DNA from: Aureisphaera galaxeae
GTDB lineage: Bacteria > Bacteroidota > Bacteroidia > Flavobacteriales > Flavobacteriaceae
Direction of reading: 5' to 3'
Assembly: GCF_028561275.1 (NCBI RefSeq)
Contig: NZ_JAQQTF010000004.1
Coordinates: 434,001-498,000, forward strand
DNA length: 64,000 bases
Part shown: one piece after another, positions 1 through 9,397 of the stretch
Layout: each line of letters starts with the position of its first letter
Position numbering within the stretch: the first letter of the stretch is position 1
Notes under the pieces: model-generated
What the model saw: only the letters and a program-made list of their open reading frames with translations
Told to the model about the DNA's origin: nothing
Database searches by the model: none
Made by a program: the position numbers and the translations under genes

Positions 1-116
1 TTCACACTGCAAAAGTAAGATTCTGTGGGAATTCTATTTTATGTTTTTGTTAACTATTAAAGATTTGCCATATCGTACCTTCGTGAAAAATCAATATAAC
101 CATTAATAACACTACA

Positions 117-977
117 ATGAAAAAATTAGTCCTTTTCGTATGTGCTGGCCTACTGGCTTTTACAGCCTCAGCACAAGTTAAGACCCCAGCTCCTAGTACT
201 CCTCAGAAGATTGTACAAACCGTTGGTCTCACCGACGTTACCCTGGAATACTCTAGACCTTCTATGAAAGGGAGAACCATTTATGGTGGATTGGTGCCTT
301 ACGGAAAACTTTGGAGAACCGGTGCCAACAAGAATACCTCTATTACTTTTAGCGATGATGTAATGATTGGTGGTAAGGATGTAAAGGCAGGGACCTACGC
401 CATCTTTTCGAAGCCAAACGTAAAGAGTTGGGAAGTGATCTTCTATAGCGATGCCAACAATTGGGGGACTCCTCAAAAATGGGATGACAGCAAAGTAGCG
501 GCTAAAGTAAACGCACAAGTATTCCCTTTGCCAATGAGCGTTGAGACCTTCACAATTAGTTTTGACGATATCAAGAACGATTCTGCCAACTTGGGAATGA
601 TCTGGGAAAATACCTATGTTTCTGTACCGATTAAGTTCCATACAGATAAGGCGGTAACGGCCAGTATTGAAAGCGTAATGAACGGTCCTTCCGATCGTGA
701 TTACTATCAAGCTGCAGTATACTACCTAGAAGCAGGTAAGGACATTGGCAAAGCTAAGATGTGGATTGAGAAGGCTATCGAAATGCGCGAGAAGCCCGCT
801 TTCTGGTATCACAGACAGCAATCTCTAATCTATGCGAAAGCAGGAGAGAAGAAAGCCGCTATCAAAGCAGCTCAGAGATCCCTTGCATTGGCTAAGGAAG
901 CTGGAAATGATGATTACGTTGCCCTTAACACCAAGTCCCTAGAAGTTTGGGAAGGTCGTGCATCGGCAGAGAAGTAA
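117..977 (+). CDS. DUF2911 domain exported protein
   Basis: A 286-residue protein with an N-terminal signal peptide (hydrophobic residues 5-18, cleavage probably after ASA at about residue 19). Residues about 30-170 match the DUF2911 family by recall, with the typical start (TVGLTDVTLEYSRPS) and the YGKLWRTGAN segment. The C-terminal 100 residues are helical and TPR-like (YYLEAGKDIGKAKMWIEKA and a following helix pair). The family is common in Bacteroidota and has no established biochemical role; export to the periplasm is inferred from the signal peptide. The gene stands alone and ends at a strong hairpin terminator shared with the convergent AraC gene. Confidence 0.9.
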   Translation: MKKLVLFVCAGLLAFTASAQVKTPAPSTPQKIVQTVGLTDVTLEYSRPSMKGRTIYGGLVPYGKLWRTGANKNTSITFSDDVMIGGKDVKAGTYAIFSKPNVKSWEVIFYSDANNWGTPQKWDDSKVAAKVNAQVFPLPMSVETFTISFDDIKNDSANLGMIWENTYVSVPIKFHTDKAVTASIESVMNGPSDRDYYQAAVYYLEAGKDIGKAKMWIEKAIEMREKPAFWYHRQQSLIYAKAGEKKAAIKAAQRSLALAKEAGNDDYVALNTKSLEVWEGRASAEK

Positions 978-996
978 ATCATTTACTACAACATTG

Positions 997-1026
997 AAAA
1001 GCCCTTCATTTTTGAAGGGCTTTTTT
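997..1026. terminator. Bidirectional intrinsic terminator
   Basis: A perfect inverted repeat (GCCCTTCA at 1001-1008, TGAAGGGC at 1013-1020) is flanked by A4 on the left and T6 on the right. It therefore has a U tract in both directions and separates the convergent DUF2911 and AraC genes. Confidence 0.9.
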
Positions 1027-1900
1027 ATTTTACAATGGATTTTAATTCGTTTCGGTATTGCGAAGGACTCTTTCCTGTATACTCTTTGAATTTTTTATTG
1101 AAATGCGAAAAGTTGTTGAAACCACATTCATAACAGATAAGGGTAATACTCAACTGTCCTTCCGATAGTAATTTACAAGCATGTACCAAACGGTACTCAT
1201 TTACGAATTGAGTGAAGGTCTTACCCGTTTTGTTTTTGAAATAACGACTGAAAGCCTGCTCACTCATATTGATGAGATCGGCCGCTTCGGTTAGGGGAAT
1301 GGGTCTGGTAAATTCGTTACGTACCAAATTGTAGATAAGATCCAACCGTTGGGTATCTTGGGGTTTGGATTCTATCGCAATGTTTTCCACATTCAATAGT
1401 GTATAGTGTTCTGTAGCTGCCATTTCTTTCAGTAGCTTTAAGAAGGAGAGCATCCGGTCGAAGGGATCCAGCGCTAATAAAGCTTCTATTTTTTCACCAA
1501 ACATATCTTTTACTTCGGAGTGAAATACAATTCCTTGTTGGCTTCGTAAGAACAGCTGTTTTATGTCATTCATTTCGGGAGCTTCAAAGAAGTCCTTCCC
1601 CAAGAAATCTTCCTTTATGTGGATGACCACTTCACTTTCGTTCCCCGTAAGTCGGTTTGTAAAGCCAAAGTGTGGGAGATTGGAGCCAATAAATATGAGG
1701 TCACCATTATTGTAATAGGAGATATGGTTCCCAATATGCCGCTTACCATTCCCTCCCTTAACATAAACGATTTCCATTTCGGGATGGAAGTGCCACTTAG
1801 GTGCAAATTCATTGCACTCCTCTTTATAATCGTGGATTTTAATGGAACTACCATACTCCGGGGAGATGGATTCCAATATTGGATTTTTTAGGGCTTTCAT
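1025..1900 (-). CDS. AraC family transcriptional regulator with cupin sensor domain
   Basis: A 291-residue regulator. The N-terminal half is a cupin-like ligand domain (WHFHPEMEIVYV, then GDLIFIGSNLPH). The C-terminal 100 residues form the double helix-turn-helix of AraC/XylS proteins (LTEAADLINMSEQAFSRYFK, then the second helix region ending GKSPSQYRNE). The open frame extends 24 codons further upstream, but the ATG at 1898-1900 gives the usual family start (MKALKNP); the upstream extension is hydrophobic and not family-like. The ligand is unknown; regulators of this shape often control sugar use. A long inverted repeat lies upstream at 1962-2007 and could be its operator. Confidence 0.9.
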   Translation of the reverse strand: MKALKNPILESISPEYGSSIKIHDYKEECNEFAPKWHFHPEMEIVYVKGGNGKRHIGNHISYYNNGDLIFIGSNLPHFGFTNRLTGNESEVVIHIKEDFLGKDFFEAPEMNDIKQLFLRSQQGIVFHSEVKDMFGEKIEALLALDPFDRMLSFLKLLKEMAATEHYTLLNVENIAIESKPQDTQRLDLIYNLVRNEFTRPIPLTEAADLINMSEQAFSRYFKNKTGKTFTQFVNEYRLVHACKLLSEGQLSITLICYECGFNNFSHFNKKFKEYTGKSPSQYRNELKSIVK

Positions 1901-1961
1901 ATATGCAAAATTAACACCCCTTGTAACAGGCAACTGATTCAAAATTAACCAAAATATATGG

Positions 1962-2007
1962 TATTTTAACAAAATAGGGTTTATTAGATAAGTTTTGTGT
2001 TAAAATA
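1962..2007. promoter_or_regulatory. Inverted repeat between AraC gene and downstream small gene
   Basis: TATTTTAACA at 1962-1971 and TGTTAAAATA at 1998-2007 are perfect 10-base inverted repeats with a 26-base spacer. They sit in the intergenic region between the divergent AraC regulator (start 1900) and the exported protein (start 2090), a natural place for an operator. Binding is inference. Confidence 0.4.
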
Positions 2008-2089
2008 GAATATAAACTGGCCTTTGGAGTGGATGTAGGATTTGTAGGGCGGTCGCATCTTTGCACTGTAACATTAAAACACTTACGTT

Positions 2090-2434
2090 ATGAAAACAGT
2101 TAAAAGAATTTTTGTTGCTATTGCATTCATGAGCGCTATGGCTGGTTATGCCAACGACACTAAGGTTATTAACGGAGAGGATGCTACCATTACAATTGTT
2201 GAAGAAAACAAGACGGTACAAGTCTCGATCCTAAATACCCAAAGCACATCCTACACCTTATACATTTACAGTGATACTGGTGATTTGGTGTTCGAGGGGA
2301 CCTTAGGGAATGACATTAGCTTAGGGAAGGTATTCGATTTTCAGGATGCCGAACAAGGCAACTACAAATTTAAGTTTGTTTCCAGCAATGGGGAAACTCA
2401 CTTGTACAATGTTAAAACCGGTTCGAAGTTTTAA
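2090..2434 (+). CDS. Small exported protein of unknown function
   Basis: A 114-residue protein with a signal peptide (residues 1-21, MAGYA/ND junction). The mature part is short beta-strand-rich sequence (VQVSILNTQSTSYTLYIYSDTGDLVFEG) resembling a single immunoglobulin-like or sorting-type beta sandwich of the kind seen in small secreted Bacteroidota proteins. No catalytic motif is visible. It is transcribed alone, divergent from the AraC regulator and ending in its own terminator, so regulation by that AraC protein is plausible but unproven. Confidence 0.75.
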   Translation: MKTVKRIFVAIAFMSAMAGYANDTKVINGEDATITIVEENKTVQVSILNTQSTSYTLYIYSDTGDLVFEGTLGNDISLGKVFDFQDAEQGNYKFKFVSSNGETHLYNVKTGSKF

Positions 2435-2458
2435 TTCAAATTTTGTTATTGTTGATTG

Positions 2459-2484
2459 AGGACGGCGAAAGCCGTCCTTTTTTT
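2459..2484 (+). terminator. Intrinsic terminator
   Basis: A GGACGGC/GCCGTCC stem closes a GAAA tetraloop and is followed by T8. It directly follows the small exported protein gene. Confidence 0.9.
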
Positions 2485-2554
2485 ATGAACCAAGAGTAGT
2501 ATTTCCATAAGGCATGTGGAATTTTTATTAATTTAATTCATTAAAACCAACATT

Positions 2555-3490
2555 ATGGGAAATACAAGACGCTTTTATTTCTTTCTGTTTACCCTTTTGG
2601 TAGCACTGGGTTGTTCTACAGATAATGGTGATAATACTAGTGAGGAGGGAATGGAAGAGGTCTTACCTCCAGCTCTAAAAAACACTCAGGTAAATGTATT
2701 TGTTGGAGAACCTGTAGATTGGCTTTTGGAGTTAACCGAAGCGGGAAAACCTATGTCTGGCCCCAATTACGATTTTGTATATGACAGCGAGGATCGATTA
2801 ATTGAAAGTGTAATTATCAACATATCAAATGGTTGGGATTTTTCCGAAACGAGACGTTTCGGTTATGAAAATGGACAGTTGAATTCATTTGCATTTAGCT
2901 CTTTTCTTAGTTCGGATGGAATAGCCATAATCCCCGGGGATATTTTAGTAAACGAGAATGTTATTGAGCACCAATTTTTTGAAGGCACCCATATTGTAAG
3001 GTATACCTTTTTAGATGAAAGTTTTACCTATTTAACGAAATTGGAGTATTTAGATTTAGACATTAGCAGTGAACCTTATAATTACTTTGAGTTTGAATAT
3101 GATGATGAGTTTCTCTTAGTGGAATGCAGAGAATACAAAACAAATAATATCGTAGGTGGCGTACCCCTTTGGAGTATATACGAAATTGAATACGACGATA
3201 AGATTAACCCCTATCACTATGCCTTTCGCAATTTCCATCCATTCGTATTTGGTTTTTTGAAATTTAGGCAGGACCGCGATGCATTGAACTTATTCGAGCC
3301 ATATCTGAGGCGAAATATGAGATACAATGTAACCCGTATTACAAGGACCAATCAATTTAGCGGAAGTGTATTCTCTTGGGAGTATGAATTCACCTATAAT
3401 GACGAGAATTTACCCCTAACCAAAATCCGATCTCTGGATGATGGGACTATTTTCGATGCAGAGACCTACGAATATTACGAAACCCCCTAA
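2555..3490 (+). CDS. Putative lipoprotein of unknown function
   Basis: A 311-residue protein with a lipoprotein signal peptide: hydrophobic residues 8-19 and a lipobox ending LGC at about residue 20, followed by an acidic linker. The body has repeated Tyr/Asp-rich beta stretches (FVYDSEDRLIES, FEYDDEFLLVE, EYDDKINPYHYAF, FTYNDENLPLTK) resembling the DUF4595/RHS-like repeats of Bacteroidota surface lipoproteins. This is inference from the pattern; no function is known. It is a single gene, convergent with the propeller gene on the other strand. Confidence 0.8.
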   Translation: MGNTRRFYFFLFTLLVALGCSTDNGDNTSEEGMEEVLPPALKNTQVNVFVGEPVDWLLELTEAGKPMSGPNYDFVYDSEDRLIESVIINISNGWDFSETRRFGYENGQLNSFAFSSFLSSDGIAIIPGDILVNENVIEHQFFEGTHIVRYTFLDESFTYLTKLEYLDLDISSEPYNYFEFEYDDEFLLVECREYKTNNIVGGVPLWSIYEIEYDDKINPYHYAFRNFHPFVFGFLKFRQDRDALNLFEPYLRRNMRYNVTRITRTNQFSGSVFSWEYEFTYNDENLPLTKIRSLDDGTIFDAETYEYYETP

Positions 3491-3500
3491 AACAACGAGC

Positions 3501-3533
3501 AAAAAAGGTGAACCGACTCCCAAGGAAGCCGGT
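3501..3533 (-). terminator. Intrinsic terminator for the leftward propeller gene
   Basis: On the minus strand a ten-pair stem (positions 3524-3533 with 3512-3521, two G-U pairs) is followed by a short spacer and six U residues (A6 at 3501-3506 on the plus strand). It lies just past the stop codon of the leftward gene. Confidence 0.6.
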
Positions 3534-3560
3534 CCATGTTGCTAATTGCTCAGTAAAAAT

Positions 3561-4772
3561 TTAACGCAACAAAACCCGTTGAAAGCCTACCTTGTTATCG
3601 ACACTGGTCACTTTTAGCAAGTAACTTCCCGAAGGAAAGGCCGAAAGGTCTATGCTATTCAACTGATCTCCCTTTAGTGAGGTGAGCTCCTTTCCATCCA
3701 TGGAATAGAGCTGAATTAGGGTAATAGATACCTTAGCATTAATATTTAGAATGGAGGAGGCAGGATTGGGATATATTGTGAATGATTCTTCCAAGGTTTC
3801 GAAAACACCTAAGGTTGGGTTGTACTTACTAACACCGCCCCATGTACCAAACCACATATTGCCTTCGTCGTCTTCAATAATGGCACGAACATGATTTTCT
3901 ATGAGGCCGTCTGTCGTATCAAGAATGCTCCATTGAGATCCGTCATACACAGAAAGTCCAAAATTGGTGCCGAAATAAAGGTTTCCGATACTGTCCTCAC
4001 CGATAGCCCGTACGCTGTTTCCCGAAAGACCATCGGCAACGGTAAAGGTAGATATAGAGGTACCGTTGTACCTATCCAGGCCTACATTATCGTAGTTGCC
4101 AAACCAAATGTTATCGTTGCTATCTTGGAAGATTACATAAACATCATTAGAAGAGAGACCATCGGCCGTGGTGATGGTGGTAAAAACGGAGGTATCATAA
4201 AATACAACACCAACGTCACCAACACCTCCAAACCAGAAATTTCCTTCCCGATCTTGAATCTGAGTGAAATATTGCGCTGCTGGCATTCCCTGGGTCGGGT
4301 CTAAAGAAACCCAGTTGTTATTACCATCGTATTTGGTCACGCCTCCAAAATGGCAGAACCATAGGTAATTGTCTTTATCTTCTAAGATGTGATAAATGTT
4401 ATCGCCAAAGAGGCCATCGATCATGGTATAGGTGGTCCAGTCCGTACCATCAAATTTCGAAAGGCCAGCGTCTATAGATCCAAACCAGTAAGTGCCTTGA
4501 GAATCTTGTAACATAGAAAAGATAGCATTACTTACAGCGCCATCATCCGTGCTGAAGGAGTTCCAGTTAGTCCCATCGAATGAGCCAATACCGGCAGAGG
4601 TGTCGAACACCCAGTCTCCGAACCAAAAGGTTCCGTCCGAATCTTGGATGATGGAAGAAATGTATCCATCAATTAAACCGTCATTGCTTGTGTAATTGGT
4701 CCATGTTTGGGCATGAAGTGTACAGACAAAAAAGAATGCCATACATAAAGGAAAGAATAATGATTTTTTCAT
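3561..4772 (-). CDS. Two-component-regulator-propeller protein with T9SS sorting domain
   Basis: A 403-residue exported protein. After the signal peptide (residues 1-21) come seven repeats of the pattern DGL-x2-N-x-V-x2-I-x2-D-x2-G-x2-WFG, the Reg_prop blade signature, enough for one seven-bladed beta propeller. The last 75 residues form a type A type-IX-secretion sorting domain (FTIYPNPASSILNI, then GSYLLKV and a basic end). The protein is therefore expected to cross the outer membrane through the T9SS and be attached to or released from the cell surface. The propeller stands alone, not fused to a histidine kinase as in hybrid sensors. The target or ligand is unknown. Confidence 0.88.
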   Translation of the reverse strand: MKKSLFFPLCMAFFFVCTLHAQTWTNYTSNDGLIDGYISSIIQDSDGTFWFGDWVFDTSAGIGSFDGTNWNSFSTDDGAVSNAIFSMLQDSQGTYWFGSIDAGLSKFDGTDWTTYTMIDGLFGDNIYHILEDKDNYLWFCHFGGVTKYDGNNNWVSLDPTQGMPAAQYFTQIQDREGNFWFGGVGDVGVVFYDTSVFTTITTADGLSSNDVYVIFQDSNDNIWFGNYDNVGLDRYNGTSISTFTVADGLSGNSVRAIGEDSIGNLYFGTNFGLSVYDGSQWSILDTTDGLIENHVRAIIEDDEGNMWFGTWGGVSKYNPTLGVFETLEESFTIYPNPASSILNINAKVSITLIQLYSMDGKELTSLKGDQLNSIDLSAFPSGSYLLKVTSVDNKVGFQRVLLR

Positions 4773-5007
4773 GACTTAAAGTTTAATGTTAACTGATTGG
4801 TTTTCAGAATTTCAACTCTAAGTTATGCGAGGTGTTTTCGAAAAAAAAGAAGAGATGCCTTCCCTTTATAAATAAGAGAAAGGCCCAAATTTTGGTGCAG
4901 GTCGTAATTTGTGAAAGACGTTTTGAGACTTTTGTAAAACTCGAAACTCCTTTAAAATAGGGGAGTCCCAGGAATTACAGCTAGTTAATCTATAAACCCG
5001 ATCGGAA

Positions 5008-6699
5008 TTATTGCTTACTGTGGGACGTTGAGCTTTGCAATATAGCAGCGATTCCCATAACCAATATACAACCTATGGCATTGAGCCATAAATAGGGTAG
5101 GTTGATGAAGTCAATCTTATCCAGATACCAAATTACCACAACGATTATTTGAGTAATGATGGCCGCGATGAAGGTAGCCTGGCTCTTCACAAATTTTATG
5201 AAAAAGGCCAATAGGAACACGCCAAGGATATTTCCGTAGAAAATGGAACCGATAATATTCACCAGCTCTATAAGGTTCTCGAACAGATTCGCCACACAAG
5301 CCACGAGAATGGCTATGATTCCCCAAAGTAGGGTGAACCACTTGCTCATATTAAGATAATGCTTATCATCCCTGCCCGGTCTATTTCTTTTGTAGAGATC
5401 AATGGCTGTAGTAGATCCCAAAGCATTCAATTCACTAGCGGTAGAGGACATGGCGGCGCTTAATATGGCAGCCAAAAGCAGGCCAATAAGGCCAATGGGA
5501 AGATTGTTCAGTATAAAATGAATGAATACATAATCCTTATCGTTCGTTTCGGCCTGTGGATTGGCGCTACGAATCAACTCCTTGGCTCTATCGCGAAGGG
5601 CAACTTCTTCGGTGTTCAATTCCCTGAGTTGCACGGCCAGAGCTTCCTTGGCACCTTCGTTTGCATCTATAAATTGTAAGTGTAGCGTCTCCTTGTCCTT
5701 CTCGAGAATTTCCTTTTCTGCCTGTAAATCCAAGTATTCTGCGGCAAATTCACTGTTAAGTACATCCGCTTCGGCAGCAGGGTTAAAGTTTAAGGGTGAG
5801 CTACTGAACTGATAGAACACAAATACCATTATCCCGATGAACAATATGAAAAACTGCATGGGCACCTTAAGCAGTCCGTTCATGATCATTCCCATCTGGC
5901 TTTCCCGTACCGATTTTCCAGACAGATAACGTTGTACCTGACTCTGATCGGTACCAAAATAGGATAGCATAAGGAACGTACCACCAATAAGACCTGTCCA
6001 GACGGTGTAACGGTTATTCAGGTCGAAAGAGAAGTCCAATACCTTCATTTTATCGTTTACCCCGGCAATTTCTACCGCATTGCCAAACCCAACATCTAAA
6101 GGGAGTAAGTTGAGAATGAGTAAAAAAGCAATGAACATTCCACCGAAAATCACGGCCATTTGTTGTTTCTGTGTAATGCTCACGGCCTTGGTACCGCCGC
6201 TCACGGTATAGACGACCACCAAAATACCAATGATGACATTAAGATAAATGAGGTTCCATCCCAATACGGCAGAAAGGATGATGGAAGGAGCAAAAATGGT
6301 AATTCCTGCAGCCAATCCTCTTTGGATCAAGAAAAATATAGCTGTGAGTGTACGTGTCTTAAGATCGAATCTACTTTCTAGATATTCATAAGCCGTAAAG
6401 ACTTTGAGTTTGTGGTAAAGCGGAATAAACACTAGGCAGATAATGACCATGGCAATGGGAAGTCCAAAATAGAATTGCACGAATCCCATTCCGCTATGAA
6501 AGGCCTGCCCTGGTGTGGAAAGGAAAGTAATCGCACTGGCTTGGGTTGCCATAACACTTAACCCTATCGTCCACCAATTGGCTTGATTTCCTCCTTTTAG
6601 ATAATCGGCTACGCTTTTATTCCCCCGGGTTTTGTAGATACCAAACCCTACGATAAAGGCAAGGGTACCCAATAAAATGATCCAATCTATGAAGCTCAT
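5008..6699 (-). CDS. Sodium:solute symporter (SSS family)
   Basis: A 563-residue inner-membrane transporter of the SSS/SLC5 family with the expected multiple hydrophobic segments and the N-terminal signature region (WWTIGLSVMATQASAITFLS). Family members couple Na+ entry to uptake of sugars, amino acids or other solutes; the substrate here cannot be told. A charged, coiled-coil-like insertion of about 70 residues (about 305-375, rich in Glu/Leu/Lys) interrupts the membrane segments. It is the last gene of a tight operon after the secreted LmbE-like deacetylase and a 37-residue membrane protein, suggesting uptake of a product released by that deacetylase. Confidence 0.92.
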   Translation of the reverse strand: MSFIDWIILLGTLAFIVGFGIYKTRGNKSVADYLKGGNQANWWTIGLSVMATQASAITFLSTPGQAFHSGMGFVQFYFGLPIAMVIICLVFIPLYHKLKVFTAYEYLESRFDLKTRTLTAIFFLIQRGLAAGITIFAPSIILSAVLGWNLIYLNVIIGILVVVYTVSGGTKAVSITQKQQMAVIFGGMFIAFLLILNLLPLDVGFGNAVEIAGVNDKMKVLDFSFDLNNRYTVWTGLIGGTFLMLSYFGTDQSQVQRYLSGKSVRESQMGMIMNGLLKVPMQFFILFIGIMVFVFYQFSSSPLNFNPAAEADVLNSEFAAEYLDLQAEKEILEKDKETLHLQFIDANEGAKEALAVQLRELNTEEVALRDRAKELIRSANPQAETNDKDYVFIHFILNNLPIGLIGLLLAAILSAAMSSTASELNALGSTTAIDLYKRNRPGRDDKHYLNMSKWFTLLWGIIAILVACVANLFENLIELVNIIGSIFYGNILGVFLLAFFIKFVKSQATFIAAIITQIIVVVIWYLDKIDFINLPYLWLNAIGCILVMGIAAILQSSTSHSKQ

Positions 6700-6702
6700 A
6701 TA

Positions 6703-6816
6703 TTAGTTATAGCTTTGAGTAATAAGGTAAAAGAGGATAAAATAGAGCAGATTGGCTACTAGCACTATGGTGTAGCTTTTCTTCCATTGCAAAGGTGTTT
6801 TGCTTTCTTGCTCCAT
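6703..6816 (-). CDS. 37-residue single-pass membrane protein
   Basis: Reading the minus strand from the ATG at 6814-6816 gives a 37-residue protein that starts MEQESKTPLQWKKSYT, continues with one hydrophobic helix (about residues 17-33) and ends QSYN. The ATG overlaps the TAA stop of the upstream deacetylase gene by one base (TAATG), and the stop lies three bases before the symporter ATG. This packing indicates translational coupling on both sides. The N-in charge pattern (KK before the helix) suggests an inner-membrane protein. A role as a small accessory subunit of the symporter is inferred from position only. Confidence 0.75.
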   Translation of the reverse strand: MEQESKTPLQWKKSYTIVLVANLLYFILFYLITQSYN

Positions 6817-9329
6817 TATTGTCCTAGGGATAAAAGGTTTGCAAACAATCGATACGCTCCAGAAACACCTGCCGGTAATTCCCTGAAGAAGCTTAATCCA
6901 GTGTAAATATAGTGTCCTTTTCCGTGTTTTGCCACCAATAAAGCTCCTTTGGTCTCAGGATAACCTTCATCGTTCATTCCTAACAGCGGCGTAAACTCAT
7001 CACCCCATTCGTTAGGGAAATACAAGCCACGTTCCTGTACCCAACCTTCAAAATCGAGCTCGGTAATATTATTTGGAGTATTAAATGCGGGGTGCTTGGG
7101 CTCCAGAATGGAAACTTCAGAATATTCGTCGGTAACACGGTCACGGGACAATTTTAAATGAAAGGGAGCCAACTTATCGGTCACTAGCCTACGACTGGTA
7201 TTGTATTGAATAAGTAAGGTTCCGCCATTCGCTACATAATTGTGAATGATGTCTTGTTTAAATTCCAATTCAGGTACCGTATTGTAGGCACGTATTCCTA
7301 CTACAACGGCATCGAACCCTGCTAGGGATTCTTCAGAAATGGTGGCAGGATCTACTGTGGTTACTTTATATCCAATTTGCTCTAAGCTTTCGGGAATGGC
7401 ATCTCCAGCCCCCTTAATATATCCAATATTTTCTCCCCTTTTTTCGATGGGAATTCTAGCAACTTTCGCTTGCGAAGGAATCAATACGCTTTGATACGGG
7501 ATATGATCATAGTCTATGGTAATAAGTTCTTTGGTGTGAAAGGTGTCCCCAATCTGAACCAAAGGCTTAATGTATCCTTCACTTCTGTCCTTGGGTGGGG
7601 TTACTTTAAAAATCAGTGTTTGTGTAGCCCCCTTGTTTCCTAAGGAATATCCTTGAGACGCAGGCTCTACAATCCATCCTTTTGGATGCTGAAGGGTGAC
7701 CGTACCAGAGATATTTTCCCTTCCCGCTTTTAGTTCAACAGGAATTTCACGGGTATCTTCTGAAGAAAAAATCAAAACTTTTTCTGGAATGGAAGAGGTG
7801 ACAGGAGGAAGTACTTCGAACGGGCGGTACACTTCGCCCTTCACAGGATCGTTGAATTTGTATATAATGTTTTTCGTAATCTGAAGTTGCTTACCTGCAA
7901 TGGTAAGATTGAAGGTTACGGGGAAATTCGAATCCTGCTCTGGAGTTCCAATCAATTCCTTTTCATCCACCCGATACATGCCTAACGTTCCTTGCTGTTG
8001 CAACCAATATGGGGCACTGGTTTCAACAACATTGAACGTGCCTTCCACACTCTCCATGGTTTCTCCCTTATTGTTGGTTAGGGGAGTGGCTACTAACTGA
8101 CTTGGAAATGAAATTACCGAAGAGCTCACACTATTCAGGCTCACAGGAACATTGGAACGGTTAATAGCTTCTACCGTCACTTTTACATTCCCTTTTGGGG
8201 CTACCGTTTGTTGGTCGGCCACTGCTTCTAGGTACAATCCTAAACATTGCTCGATCAGTGCTTTGATCTCTGCCGTTTTAATATCCCGCCAATGAGTATC
8301 CTTTAAATTCTTAATGAGCTCATGGGCTTCCATAAGTTGAGGAACACTGGCTGCTGGATTTCGGAAATCGAAGTCCTTTTCCACTTGGTAGAGAATATCG
8401 CCAATGGCCTTACCACCTTCCAATCGAGACCAAGAAGTATCGATACCATCAAATACATTGGTTTTGTCCTTTGGGAAATCCCCTTTCAGAAACTCTAAAT
8501 ATTCAATTTGACCACCACGTCTTCCCGTACTTCCAAATCCTTGTGATTTATGCATACTTCGGCTCAAGGAAGCGATCTCCCCGTTAGACAGTCCCAAATC
8601 CGCATAATAGCTACCTGTTTCTACTTCCAAAAGGTTTGTCTTGTCTGCTTCGGCAAACTTTTCCCTACTGCCATAGAACCACCAGGAGGTGTTGAATAGC
8701 AAACGCTTGGGTTGCCAAGCGCCATACATTTCGGCCGATTCTGGATATTGGCTCGCATCTCCAACCACGTCGAAGGTTTCAAAACTCAACATGGCCGAAG
8801 CCGTATGATGTCCATGGGTAGTCCCCGGATTTCTATGATTAAAACGGTTAATGATGATGTCCGGCTTCCATTTTCTAATGGCTCTTACCACATCGCTGGT
8901 TACTTCTTTACGGTTCCAAATGGCCAGCGTTTCATCGGGATGTTTAGAATAGCCAAAATCGTTGGCACGTGTAAACAATTGAGTTCCCCCGTCGGTAGCT
9001 CGGGCTTGTAGCAACTCTTGGGTTCGTATCACTCCAAGAAGCTCCCTAATTTCTGGCCCCACCAAGTTTTGCCCTCCATCACCCCGGGTAAGGGAGAGGT
9101 AAGCGGTACGGGCTTTTACATCATTGGACAGATAGGAAATGAGTCGCGTATTTTCATCATCTGGATGTGCTGCGACATAGAGCGCAGAACCTACGAAATT
9201 TAGTTTCTGAAGGTTATGATAAATTTCGGATGCGTTGAGCTTTTCAGGTCGCTGGGCATATAGCTGGAAAGACGCTAAAAGTGTAAGTAAAACGAGGGAT
9301 CGTAGTTTTTTTTGAGCCACTGTTTTCAA
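6816..9329 (-). CDS. Secreted PIG-L/LmbE family deacetylase
   Basis: An 837-residue protein with a signal peptide (residues 1-26). The N-terminal domain is a PIG-L/LmbE zinc-dependent N-acetyl-sugar deacetylase: the metal motif HPDDE is at residues 55-59, and the later HGHHTASA carries further His ligands. The middle is beta-rich and NEW3-like. The C-terminal ~200 residues resemble a glutamine-amidotransferase-like fold (FDAVVVGIRAYN, NGGTLLIQYNTS) without an obvious catalytic Cys. Large LmbE proteins of this build are common in Bacteroidota and are presumed to act on N-acetylated glycans in the periplasm. It heads an operon with the small membrane protein and the symporter. Confidence 0.88.
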   Translation of the reverse strand: MKTVAQKKLRSLVLLTLLASFQLYAQRPEKLNASEIYHNLQKLNFVGSALYVAAHPDDENTRLISYLSNDVKARTAYLSLTRGDGGQNLVGPEIRELLGVIRTQELLQARATDGGTQLFTRANDFGYSKHPDETLAIWNRKEVTSDVVRAIRKWKPDIIINRFNHRNPGTTHGHHTASAMLSFETFDVVGDASQYPESAEMYGAWQPKRLLFNTSWWFYGSREKFAEADKTNLLEVETGSYYADLGLSNGEIASLSRSMHKSQGFGSTGRRGGQIEYLEFLKGDFPKDKTNVFDGIDTSWSRLEGGKAIGDILYQVEKDFDFRNPAASVPQLMEAHELIKNLKDTHWRDIKTAEIKALIEQCLGLYLEAVADQQTVAPKGNVKVTVEAINRSNVPVSLNSVSSSVISFPSQLVATPLTNNKGETMESVEGTFNVVETSAPYWLQQQGTLGMYRVDEKELIGTPEQDSNFPVTFNLTIAGKQLQITKNIIYKFNDPVKGEVYRPFEVLPPVTSSIPEKVLIFSSEDTREIPVELKAGRENISGTVTLQHPKGWIVEPASQGYSLGNKGATQTLIFKVTPPKDRSEGYIKPLVQIGDTFHTKELITIDYDHIPYQSVLIPSQAKVARIPIEKRGENIGYIKGAGDAIPESLEQIGYKVTTVDPATISEESLAGFDAVVVGIRAYNTVPELEFKQDIIHNYVANGGTLLIQYNTSRRLVTDKLAPFHLKLSRDRVTDEYSEVSILEPKHPAFNTPNNITELDFEGWVQERGLYFPNEWGDEFTPLLGMNDEGYPETKGALLVAKHGKGHYIYTGLSFFRELPAGVSGAYRLFANLLSLGQ

Positions 9330-9397
9330 GGTTTAGTTGTGTCTCAAAGATATTGAAATTTGACACCCCTGAAGTCTGCTTTAGTTTTCTTTAACAT

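Noticed and set aside
168-710. A 180-codon minus-strand frame over the DUF2911 gene
   Set aside because: Antisense shadow of a clear gene, with no signal, motif or promoter of its own.
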